This document shows, one piece after another, positions 25,080 through 36,706 of a stretch of 64,000 bases of DNA. The stretch's first letter is position 1, and every line of letters starts with the position of its first letter. The stretch lies in assembly GCF_036785885.1 (NCBI RefSeq), contig NC_092312.1, positions 18,122,001 to 18,186,000 on the forward strand, written 5' to 3'. Position numbers and translations under genes: made by a program. The notes under the pieces are model-generated. The model was not told the origin of the DNA, searched no databases, and saw only the letters and a program-made list of their open reading frames with translations. Source of the stretch: Coffea arabica. Lineage: Eukaryota > Streptophyta > Magnoliopsida > Gentianales > Rubiaceae.

Positions 25080-28000
25080 AACTTCCAAAAAAAAAAGGCA
25101 AGCTGATGAAAATGTGTAAAACTTATGTTTCATGTTTAGAATCCCAACCCATTAGAATGTTTCATGTTTCTTCTCACTTTCCCTAATACTGAAACATAAT
25201 GTCATTCACATGTCTGTTCCTCTATCAATATTTTGAAGTTGTTCTCTAAAATATTATACGATTTTCCAATGACCTCGCAAGGATAATGTATCATTTGGAA
25301 TAAAAGTGCTTAATAATCATTTTGAGTAGCCTCCGAGAACCTCATTCATTCACTTTTCATTAGATTGCTTCCAATACCATTTTACTTTTCCATCTATAGA
25401 TGTAGACAAAATGAGATAAAGAAATAAAGCATCCTTCACCTTCCAGAAACTTGCCTGAGCAGTTGAAGCCCAGCTTACATCATTATTTACATGTACATCT
25501 CGACAGTCACTTTCATGTAACACTAGATCTTCTGCCTGAGAAGATCTGAGACTTTGTTTGCCACTTAATTCAAGCTGCCTGAGCTTTTCTTCAACTTCAA
25601 TAATATTGGATTCTATAAGGGAATACCCTTCATCCAGTAAATTCATTACATTTGTCCTGTGCTTGGAATGGTAATCAAGCAATGCTGATATCCTGTTCTC
25701 GATCCTCTCCAGTAAAACAACCTAGAAATATCAAAATGTTCATCATATTTGAAGAGTTGAAACGACTGATTATATGCGATGAGAGTATTACAGTATTCTT
25801 ACTTTCTCCTTTTCCAAAGCGAAAACTTTCCTCTTCAGATGACTTTCAATTTCCAGTCCCTAAAAACAGAAGTACACAAAAAACATATGCTTCAAAAGTG
25901 AGCAGCAAAACACAGCAAAAGCCATTGGACGTAAATTTCCTTCCAAAAGAGAGAAAAATATGAGGAGAATGAACAAGAAATGTACCACTTGCAGCTTTCT
26001 ATGAAGATTATCCAAAGACTTTCTCAGCGTCTCTACTTCTTCTTGCAAAGCACTCTGTCTGAAGACAAGTTAATCAAGTTGCACAAAGTAAAAAATAAAA
26101 ATGAAGTTGCTTTATAAAGTACAATTGTTGATAGCATGAACATAGAGAAAACCAACTTTTAAGTTCAGCAAAAGAATATAGTGATCACCATTTGCAAGGA
26201 AAAGAGCAGAGCACATATCACTGTGCTTGTGAATAGAAGATAAGAATTACATTATAATCTGATCTGGCAGTAGCATTGTAAAACTTTTATTTTTTCCCCA
26301 ACAGAAGCAACATATACACGCAATCAGATCTATGATTTAATTGATCGGCCTACCAAGAACAACACTAAGGATACAGCATACACATGTATACCTATCACTT
26401 TTTAAATGATGTTACTCCTGTATTTTCTACACTGGCCTAACAAAACCAAGGCAAAAGCATAATCATATATATTGTTGTTAGATCTACCCAAAAGAACTGC
26501 ACAATTATAATGTTCATAAAATTGATTAAAGAATCCTGGCACAGTATGAGCTTGAAAAGATAGAAAACCATCTTTTGCAACACATGATAGTATTAATTCC
26601 AACAACAAAGAAAAAGGTCAAGCTCTATCTGGCATGTTTTTCATGCTTATCTATTTAACTAGCATTCTGTCCATTTCAAGCATTCTGTCCATTTCAAGGC
26701 ATGTGCTAGTTCGCTGAGCTAATCAGTTTTGGCACCATCAGGAAAATTAAAGCTCCTTGTTTGACCTAAATCTCAAAATTAGCATAATTTCGGCTCCTAC
26801 TAGAAATTTAAGTGTGAAATTCAAAACAAATATACATAGAAAAATATGTTTTAACTGAGAAAAAAAGGTGAAATTCCATGAGAATTTGTAAACAACCCTA
26901 CCAAAATTTCAAAGACTCCTCTTTCCTTTCCCATAAATAAAATGAATTACCTTGGAGATGCTTAGCCTACCACCATTTAGAATTGACTGTTAATGATTGA
27001 CTCTCACTCAAAAGCTATCAATTACCTTTATGTCACTAAATATACTCTCTTTAAACATGGATTTTTTGCTTCACTGAAGGTGAATGAATTATCATGAAAA
27101 CGATAAAAAGAACAGAAAAGCAGAAGATTAGAGACTGCAATTACATTTCTGTCCTTGATAAATGATCAGATCAAATTGGTATCAGTCAATCAGAGCAAAA
27201 CTAAGCTAAGATTTCAGTGCATCTGAACTCACAACATATTTTGAGGTGGATGCTTCTTCCTGATTACAAAAAGTCCACATTTCTATAGAATCATTCAAAA
27301 GATGCTTGCATTTATCTTCCCAGCTAGTGTCCTCAAAAACCTTCAAGGTTTGCTGTCTGATGGCATAAAATTTGTCAATAACCTGTCACGTATCATCAAA
27401 ACCCAAGCCAAAATGAAGACTTTTGCCAATACTAAGAAATTTGACCCAATATTAAAAGAAAAAAGCCACCAAATCATTTCCCATGAGCTATAGAAAAGTG
27501 CAATAGCAGTCAGCAATTTGAGAAAACCTTATCCACAACCTGTCATAAATAGAAGACTGTTCACATCAAAAAGTTGCTTTTTTTCCTTTTCATCTTCCAG
27601 GACTTCAATTGCAGTTTCTAAGAAGAACTTGTAATGAGTTATTGCACCCTTATGTCAAGCCAGTGTTCCTTTCATCATCTGCTACCCCTCTTTTTGTTTT
27701 ATTTTTCCATTTCTTCCCCCATAATGAATTATAGAGATCTCATCCTTCTCAGTGAGATTTAGGCTTAAAGTACCACATGTTGAAACTGAAACCAATTAAA
27801 ACACAAAACAAAACAAGCAAGCAGGTACCACTCTCCAAAGATGTCATACTGTCTACTCTGTTAACTCTAAAATGCTATCATAATAAGATGTCCAAAAGTA
27901 CCCTATTATTGTTAAATTACACCCTCATCATGTGCCTTAATAGCCAACCTGCAATAAACCACAATGAACTTTGGTTCTTATCTTGATGCCCAGCTATGCA

Positions 28001-30203
28001 TCTGAAATGCTAAAACCTTTCTCCATATGATTCATTTGTATCAATTCTTTGCCATGTATGAACAGAAAGATTTCATTCGGCAGACAAATAAAGTTAACTA
28101 CCTTTCTGAAAGAATCAATCTGCTTCTCATGTGTTTCCTGATCAGCCTGTGCTGCAGCTAGGAGTTTCTTTTCTTCAAGATATTCACAAGTGAGCTCTTC
28201 AATCCTATCCATCGCAGAACAACAAAACTTCAACTGATATGATTCAATGAAAAGGACAATGCAAGCATGTTTGAGTTGCCAGGCACACCATGAGAGCAAA
28301 ACACTTTTAATCAGTTGATGACATGCCAAGTGCACCGTATTTGGAAAAAAGAAATCCGACAAAATAAAACATCAAATCAATTTTTGTAATACCTCTTTTT
28401 GTAATTGTTCAATTCCAGTGATGCAAGCTCCTCTTTTTCCTTTGCTTTCTCTGCCTGTAACAGCAACATAACATACTATTAACCACATCTGCACTTAGAG
28501 AAAAAGGGAAAATGTGTGGCTTATGTGTTGTTCTCATGCAGCTACCACTACTAAGACAAAAGATTTAATATATCAGATTTCTAAATACAATTCCTCTCAA
28601 GGAGAAGACCAAAAAATTGATGCTCCTGCTACTGCTGGGTATAGAGGTATAAGTGAACATAGCTTTACCCCTTCAAGCAGAGAAGCCATTGTGTATTCAG
28701 AACCATGACCCTTTTGGTCAGAATAAAATTAGCTAAGCACAGAAAATATTGTTTATATGCATTTCTGTACTAAAACATAATGAAGTACTCATCAGCACAA
28801 CTCCTTTTCCTTTCTAGTTTTGAGAAGAATAGAAAAAGACAGCCATTTTAGCCTTAAACAAACAAGCTGATGTAGAGTCTCCTTCATCATGTATTTTCAT
28901 TATCACTCATCATGACTTCAAGTGAATAGTCCTATATACAAAAGACAAAGATGAAGACCATTACCTCCATAATCGCATTATCCCGCTCAGCAAAAGCAGC
29001 TGCAACACAATTTTGGAAGAATTTAAGCTGCTTCTCTGCTTCTATATTCTGGCAAAAATTATTCAAGTATAAAGCACAAAAGGATCACGCATGAGTAATC
29101 TGTGAGGTACTTCAAAATGATATGCATCTATAAGAAATTAAAATCCCATGGTGCATTAATAGCTTTCGACAAGAGTGTGAAACATTTAAATATCTTAGAG
29201 AACTCTTTTTTATTTGTGGGGTTTTGAGGGTGTTTCAGGTTTAGAGAGAGAGACCTTTGAGACTTCAGCACCATGTAGCTCCGCAAGTTGGCTCTGAAAA
29301 ACAGCAGCAACACATGTAAGTTGGTAGGAGTGAACTGCAGTTAATGTTTACATAATGTTACCAAATCTCACTTTTATATGATATGCCTCAGAAAGCTCCT
29401 CTTGAAGATTCTGATTCTCTCTTGTACATACAGCTAACTTCTTTTTCAAGCTCTCAATCTCCTGCTCCAGCGCAGCTGTCCTAATTGGCAAAAGCATAAA
29501 GGAACCCTCTTACTTCATAATCCAGAGACAAGTACACGAAACCCCAACAAGGAGAAAGTTTTAACGCAGTGAGATTTAAACAAACATCTTACCGCTGAAA
29601 GTGCATTCGAGTAGCCACTCCCAGGTAGCTAGGTCCAGCTTGTTGCATGCACAACTGTTCAATATCTTTGTGTAATTCATCACGCTCTGCAGGAAGAATT
29701 TGAAGATAAAATCGGCTCAGACACCACAGAACTTGAGGCAGCAGAACCTCATGCAGAGCCTCCATTTTAATTTGAAGTATCATCAATTTGTTACATCCAG
29801 GCCAGTAAAGTTGAATGATTTCGTCAACTAATCCTAAGCCGTTACAAGAAAGAAAAGATGTCCAGTAACTCAAAACCAAGTCCGAAAGGTACAAAATTCC
29901 ACTTTCTTTCTGGTCATGAAATAGAAAAAAAGTTCGGAGCGTTCTAAATAGGTGGTACTGCCATTCTTCTGCTAAATTTTATGGCATTTCTCGATAATTG
30001 TAAACTCCCAAACTACTAAACACGTTAACTAAACAACAAAGAATAACCAGAACGAAAACCCGTAAAACCAATTTTTTAAATATGGGATATCTATTGGCAT
30101 TTATCTAATCAACCTTGCCAAAGAATATAGCCAGCAACATACCTCGTTCCAACTGTTGGATGCGAGCAATCAAGGACTGGCTGTTATCCAAAATTTCGTC
30201 CAT
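21989..30203 (-). CDS. Plant coiled-coil protein of unknown function
   Basis: Seventeen exons on the minus strand encode 656 residues: 30143-30203, 29593-29686, 29372-29480, 29255-29293, 28965-29048, 28393-28454, 28102-28204, 27233-27382, 25986-26054, 25803-25859, 25455-25721, 24671-24754, 24487-24597, 24058-24128, 22769-22990, 22522-22615 and 21989-22282. Every phase joins and no stop intervenes. Most of the protein is predicted coiled coil rich in E, K, L and Q. Conserved islands are an N-terminal LCMQQAGPSYLGVATRM, a central EDTSWEDKCKHLL, DRDGKLKNLLKKTYLRHWVG, and a C-terminal SLPISWSAEAD plus DFVSAAGLEMV. I recall homologues in other land plants with the same islands and no established function; names such as myosin-like in databases reflect only the coiled coil. 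There is no membrane segment or signal peptide. The exon ending at 25455 uses a GC donor, or else a GT donor that ends it at 25440. Confidence 0.9.
25030..25079. repeat. (AT)n microsatellite
   Basis: About 25 AT units with one interruption, in the intron between exons 11 and 12 of the coiled-coil gene. No effect on splicing is evident. Confidence 0.95.
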
Positions 30204-30574
30204 TTAATTTAGCTGCTAAAACAATTATGTCACATTAGATTTGGAAGAGAATATACCAATTTTAACTCTTTGCAGGAACCGAATTCTCCAAAGTAAACAA
30301 AGCAATAATAGGCGACAATCAAAATACTAACCCAGGTAGGAAGGGGGACGAAGGACTCTACCACTTTACCGGGAGGATATTACCTGAACACGGCAGAGGC
30401 CTCCGTAGTCCGAAGAAGATTCTTGGAACAAGAAGCTTTTGTTTTTTGGCTGCCTTCTTGTCTCCTTTGCCAGCGAGACAAGTGCCGGAGGGATATCAAC
30501 GATTTTTATTTATTTTTTTTTTTTAAGGTTTTGTACCGAGTCTTCCCAAGCCAACCTTTCCCTAATTATTTTTT
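30204..30574. other. Coiled-coil gene leader and promoter region
   Basis: The stretch before the minus-strand start codon probably holds the 5' untranslated region; a GC-richer part at about 30360-30480 may be the transcription start zone. It ends at the target duplication of a transposon, so the element sits within 400 bases upstream of the start codon. Confidence 0.45.
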
Positions 30575-32521
30575 GGGATAATTTCAGAAACCTCCCTTGA
30601 GGTTTCTGACACTTTCACTGGCATCCCCTGAGGTTCTCAAAATTTCACTGACCTCCCTTACTTTTGAGTTTTTGGTAACAATGCAGTTCAAATCTGATTA
30701 TAATATTATTTTCATGTGTGAGAAGGTATTTTTATTCCATGGATGCCCCTTTGGTCCTTGTATTAGTAGAAGATTGAAAGAAGAATAAATTATTAGAATG
30801 ATTACTAAAGTTGAGGGGTTATAAGTACAATACAAAAAATTGTAAGCACCAGATGTGCCAGGAAAAATGCCGATTTTCATAAATTTTAAGTCAACAAGTA
30901 GGTTATCTATTTAACATAAAATAAGTAACTAATTAAACTAATTAAATGGAAGAAACTCGTAATAGAGGAAACGTATACAAAACGGATATATTATTGGCAA
31001 TTACCTTCTTTTTTTTACTTTCACGTATTTAATTTATGTTAAATACAAAACCTATTAGTTTTCCTTTCGTCAAAATATTAGTATATCACCTTTTAAATTT
31101 TACTTACGTTAACTAATTGACAAATGTATCTGCTGGTTGGTAATTACATTTAACTAGAATAACAGAAATTTAATATCTAATGAAGGTGATTAAAAAATTA
31201 TTACTCCTAGGCGGCAATAGAAGAAGTAATTTGGCGCCAATTTCTGAAAGTTAAATTTATGTATTTAACATAAATTAAATATGTGAAAGTTAAAAAAGAA
31301 AAAGAAATAGCGCATAACATACCAGCTCTTAATGGGAAATTGACAGGTTTTGTAGTATGTATTGTACCGGCTTTTTATGGGAAACATACCAACTCTTTAT
31401 AGGAACAATTGGTTAAATAGCGGCCAAAGGAAAACTAGTATGTTTTGTATTTAACATAAATTAAATATGTGAAAGTTAAAAAAAAAAAAGAAATAGCGCA
31501 TAACATACTAGCTATTTATGGGAAACTGACAGGTTTTGTAGTATGTTTTGTATCAGCTCTTTATGGGAAACATACCAGCTCTTTATAGGAAAAAATAGTT
31601 AAATAGCGGCCAAAGGAAAGCTAGTATGTTTTGTATTTAACATAAATTAAATATGTCAATTTAATTTATAAAAAAAAGAAATTGCCCATAACATACCAGT
31701 TCTTTATGAGAAACTAACAGGTTTTGTATTTAATGTGCTATTTAACCAATTTTTCACACTTAAACAAATTTACGAAAATTAAAATAACGTATTTGAAAAT
31801 TGCGTTTTTATGTGGAAGTAAAATACTCATAAATAGTTAGTACTTTATTCATATAATGGAAGAAACTTGTAAAGAACTAGTATATTATGGACAATTTTTT
31901 TTATTTTCAAATATTTCATTTATATTAAATACAAAACATGCTAGTTTCCTTTCGTAAAAATATTTGTGTAACGGCTATTGAATTTTATTTGCAAATATTT
32001 ATGTATTTAACATAAATTAAATAATTTAGAATAAAATGTTCATAAAAACCTGGTACTTGATTCATGTAATAGAGAAAAGCCATAAAGAATTAGTACTTTA
32101 TGGAATATTTCTTTTTTAAAAAATATTTAATTTATGTTAAATAGATAACCTACTAGTTTTTTTCGTAAGAAATTACTGTAACACTTTTTGAATATTACTT
32201 AAACACATTTATATATTCACAACAGGCACAAGAATGGCACAAAAATGGTGCCTTACTCCCTAATCTAGCTTTAATTAATGTATTAGCCATCAAGTTTGTG
32301 TTATTGTTGTTAAGCTTAATTAATCACTTTAAATGCCTTTTTCTTCAACTAAAGGGTAGTAATAAACCCCAACTTCATAGGATATATTTGTAATTTTGGC
32401 CTTCATGATGTCAGCAAAGGGGTCCAATTTAAAAGCAAGGGAGGTCAGTGTAATTTTAAGAACCTCAGGGGGTGCCAATGAAAGTGTCAGAAACCTCAGG
32501 GGAGGTTTCTGAAATTATCCC
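30575..32521. mobile_element. Mutator-like nonautonomous element, long copy
   Basis: The 1947-bp element has inverted ends: the left starts GGGATAATTTCAGAAACC and the right is its complement, with similarity continuing for about 80 bases. It is flanked by an exact 9-bp direct repeat TTATTTTTT at 30566-30574 and 32522-32530. Nine-base target duplications and long inverted ends are typical of the Mutator superfamily. No transposase is present; the inside is AT-rich and full of direct and inverted repeats. A second element with the same ends is at 40736. Confidence 0.88.
31261..31800. repeat. 186-bp tandem repeat inside the long Mutator-like element
   Basis: The block beginning GTATTTAACATAAATTAAAT occurs at 31261, 31447 and 31633, an exact spacing of 186 bases, giving about two and a half copies. 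Each contains CAGCTCTTTATGGGAAA and AGCGGCCAAAGGAAA motifs. Complementary versions of the same block appear near 31010-31090, 31890-31970 and 32110-32170, so the interior could fold into large hairpins. Confidence 0.85.
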
Positions 32522-32530
32522 TTATTTTTT

Positions 32531-33140
32531 TCCCATTTTCCTGATAATGACATAATGCACATAGTTGCGTCATTTTCCATTTATACTTTTGCACTATGAT
32601 ACTAGTGTTACTAATCAAACCTGCAATAACCTTTTGTTCTCGACTTAAGTTTTACTTTAATAAATATAAATTTTGAAATCTTCACAGAAATAATTTAAAT
32701 GGTTTAAGACTTCTCTTGTCTAATTACTAAAAAAGAATTAAATTTCAATACAAATTCTTTATTATCCCTTAAAATACTTTGCATAACACAAGAACCTATT
32801 TATATATGGCATATAATTGAGTTACGCCAAACATTTCTTACATTTCCGCAAAATGCGGGGTTTGGTGGACAAAATCTGGACTGAGGCGCAATCAATTAAG
32901 ATGATTATATGGTAGTGTTAATGGTAAAGATTTGGCCAAAAAACAACCACATAATGTGAAATGATTGTATAACGGTTTGTTTAACGGGTACTATAAAGCA
33001 TTCATTAAAATATATTTCAAATGTTATATTTTTCAAAATATAATATTAAGTAAAAAAAGTAAATAAATACAAAGGATGATAGATAAATTTAAATAGAAAA
33101 ATATATAAATGCAAGAAAAGATAATAATTATAAATATATA
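32531..33140. other. AT-rich spacer
   Basis: Nothing with gene or element structure was recognised in this roughly 600-bp stretch between the Mutator-like element and the next tandem repeat. Confidence 0.5.
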
Positions 33141-34095
33141 TCCTTATACTATATAAGAATGAGTTTATGACAAAAATTTCAACCGCAAGGGTAGGACTAT
33201 TTTGAGAATATGAAAGTATTTGAAATGCAATTGAAGTATTGAATATGAATCATTATAGCTAATTATATTTTTTTATAATTACTTAAATGTTCTGTCAAAT
33301 ATTTAAAGTTATGGGTAAGTTTAACATGTGGCAATATTCGATATCCGATTAAACATTGAGTATAATTGAATTTAGCTTGTGTTTTAGTGGAATTATATGA
33401 AAATCCTTTTAATCATTTAATTGGGTTAACATCCAAGTCTTTTAATTTCTTAAAGCCTTTCTTATCAGTTATTTGCAAACTTATGATATATAAATGTTAA
33501 AACACAATTAATACTGATTAGTAGAAAAATTTCCTTATACTATATAAGAATGAGTTTAGAGCAAAGATTTCAACCGCAAGGGTGTGACTATTTTGGAAAT
33601 ATGAGAGTATTTGAAGTGCAATTAAAGTATTGAATTTTTTTTTTTTTTTTTTTTTTTAGGTGTGTCCCGCAGGGAATGGACCCTACAGACTATTCACCAC
33701 CCTCAGCAACTTGCTGGCAGCAAGGTTCAAACCAGGGACCTGAGGCTCCATCTTCAGCAACCTCAACCACCAGACCAAGCCCCTGAGGGCCAATTAAAGT
33801 ATTGAATATGAATCATTATAACTAATTTGATTTTTTTATAATTAGTTAAATGTTCTGTCAGACATTTAAAGTTATGGGTAAGTTTAACATGCGGCAATAT
33901 TCGATATCCGATTAAACATTGGGTACAATTGAATTCAATTTGTGTATTAATGGAATTACATAAAAATCCTTTTAATCATTTAATTGGATTAACATCCAAG
34001 TCTCTTAATTTCTTAAATCCTTTCTCATCAGTTATTTGCAAACTTATGATATATAGATGTTAAGACACAATTAATACTGATTAGTAGAAAATTTT
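33141..34095. repeat. 391-bp tandem repeat, second copy split by a SINE
   Basis: A unit starting TCCTTATACTATATAAGAAT runs from 33141 to 33531 and is repeated from 33532. The second copy is longer by the SINE and its target duplication (172 bases); without them the two units have equal length. They differ by scattered substitutions. The 5' TC start and a CTGATTAG near the end faintly recall nonautonomous Helitrons, but the terminal hairpin was not established. Confidence 0.85.
33635..33790 (-). mobile_element. tRNA-derived SINE with poly(A) tail
   Basis: Read on the minus strand the element starts GCCCTCAGGGGCTTGG, has an A-box-like TGGTCTGGTGGTTGAGG and a B-box-like GGTTTGAACC, and ends in a poly(A) run of about 20 bases (poly(T) on the plus strand). 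It is flanked by an exact 16-bp direct repeat CAATTAAAGTATTGAA at 33619-33634 and 33791-33806. Length 156 bases. These are the marks of target-primed insertion by LINE machinery. Confidence 0.93.
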
Positions 34096-35440
34096 GGTTT
34101 CTTGGCCATTACCATAATAACCTCCATCTATTCAAATTCATTTCATTTACTTATAACTTTGTTCCACTACAATCATGTAGTCTATTGAATTCAAATGTTA
34201 CTATATTAGTTACTTCTTTTTCCCATTTTGCAATATTTTTTTCAATAGGTATGTTTTCTTTAGCTAATCTACATTTTTTGTTGTAAAAAATCTGTAATCT
34301 TGCAAGTTGTATGTGTAATACTTTTTTAGTATTTTAATTCAATTGCCCATGTTAGATAGGCTTGATAGGGAGGAGATCACATTTGTTAATTGTTATTTGT
34401 GGTTTATAATAAGTTTATCATCATAAAATTTTTCATTTATAGATTGCATCTACTTCTTTTGTTGTTTTAACTATTAGTTACGGTAATTTTCAAATTGTTT
34501 GCTACTTTATTGATGATTCCATTTAGGCAATTTTTCACTTCATTTGATTTGCCAATATATTTAACTATCTACTTAAAACTATTTGGTTGTAGATCCAAAG
34601 TATGTATTTCATTACTTTTAATTGTTTTCTTGAATTGAGTGGATTAAGATGCTTTAGTACTTTTTTGAGATAATTATTCATCTAGATTAGCATGTTAGCT
34701 ATTGTATATATTTGCAACTAAGTCAAAAATTGATGTTTTGTGACTTGTAACCCCTACTGAGAAGGAGATGTTTTACTATATGCCATAAATCATAAATAAA
34801 TTATAATTGATTGATTGGTCAATGTGGATGTTTTATGATGATATGTCCTTAGAATCAATATAAATCAAAGAATTTAGCTTGGAAGAACCGAAATTCTACT
34901 AGCAATGATTTCTTCAAGTATGCTAATTATTCAAATCTCACTTATATGACAAGATAATGAGGTGGATTACTTTCATATCAAAATCAAATTCAAATTAAAC
35001 AACAAATTTTAATATCTCTAAAGTGCATAAGCAGATATAAGTAGATCTTTTATTCTATTAGATTAGACGCAAAGTGGTTAATTGTGTTTTATAATTATAT
35101 TTCAGTGCATATTATATTTTTTACTCAATATGTAATTTATGATTTTTCTGTTTAATATCCCATAATAAAATTATCTTACTTCAATTTATATAAATAAAAG
35201 ATAGATTAGATGGCTGTTAGAAAAACCCATTTTATAATAGGATGCACTTAACTTATCAAAGGGTTTCATAATTACACTTTGTGATAAAATGTCTTTACGA
35301 TGGCATAAATCATAGCTTACAATTAATGCAACCATTTTATACGTGGCTCAACAGTCGGAACCGTTGTCTCCAACTTCTAGCGACTGCTAAGTAAGTACCA
35401 ACTAATTATACCTAAAAAAAAGAAAAAAAGAAAAGAATAA
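34096..35440. other. AT-rich intergenic stretch before TRB
   Basis: No gene, tRNA or bounded element was recognised. The sequence is strongly AT-rich with short simple runs. The TRB promoter probably lies in its right part. Confidence 0.45.
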
Positions 35441-36706
35441 AAGAAGTAGTGCTAGCTACTTGCGCCTTTTGCCATGAATTTAGCCAAAGGCGGTGAAACC
35501 CCATCGCGCCTTCATGAATGCCAAATAAGGAAGGGATGGGCCGGATGGCAACAACTGTATGTACAGTATAACGTATCAGAAGGAGGAGACACAATTTCAG
35601 CCTATTCAAATTTCGGAACTCTAATTATCAAATCGATTAAGCTTTACATCTCGGAATCCATTTTGGTACGTTTCTCATCCTCATTCTCATGCGATTTACC
35701 TTTTCATTCTATTAAAAGTCCCGATTTTCCAAATTATTATTGTTGATTTTATCAGCTAGGGTTTCCATTTTTGCCTTTGTCAAATCCCTCATTCTAAAAG
35801 AAATTCATTCTTTTGTGTGATCTGGGTTTTCCTCAATTTATGCATTTTTACCTGAATTAGGTACAAGATTTGATTTTTCATCTTTCCTCTTGATCGAATT
35901 TGATTTCTGATTAGTATATATAAACGTCTTTTTTCCTTTTTACAAGAGAAATTATCTGGAATTCAATTTAGAACGAGTTTTCTAGATTGATCCTTCAGCC
36001 TTTTGTTTCAGAAAGGTTTGCCATGTGTACAAAAAGTTAAAAATGGTAGTATGAGAAAGGATTGTTTCAGATGTGAGAAGCTTTCTGCGTTTAGTGATGG
36101 TTGAGTTGACAATCAAACACTTTGGGCTTTCTTATTAGTGCAGGAGAGTAGTGATGTTAGTTTGTTAGCTTGTTGGCTACCACATTTGGAGTGCATTGAT
36201 CATAATTATGTGGAAAATGCTTGCTGTTTAATGTATCAGGACCATTTCCTTTTTTTTTTTTTTTTTTTTTTCTGAATTTCAAGTAATTAGCTGAATTGTC
36301 TTGTTGTTATGGTTGCTAGAAGGGGCGACTACCAATGCTATTCCTGTTAAGTGAAGGAGGTTCTGTGATTATGCATTCTTTCTTGGGGTTACCCAAAGAT
36401 CACATGCTTATTCAGGGTTCGTCATACATGAAGCCCTTTTATTTTGTGTTTTTGCTCTGAAGCTACAAGACAACATTTTATGTCTTTAGTTTGGATATGC
36501 ATTTTCTTCTGCATCTATCAAAGTTTTATATGACTTTGCGTGAAGAGTTTATGAGCTAAATACAGGTTTCTGGTGGTATGGAGCTCAATCTATTTAATGC
36601 TTTTAAATAACCATAAATTTGTTGTGTATTCTTGTGTCTTAATGCAGATTGGGTCTTGGTTAGGTTTGTGGGTGTATGATTTGGACAGCTTCTTAGCTGA
36701 ATATTT

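Noticed and set aside
33141-34095. Helitron origin of the 391-bp tandem repeat
   Set aside because: A TC start and a CTGATTAG motif alone are too weak; the terminal hairpin and precise CTRR end were not established.
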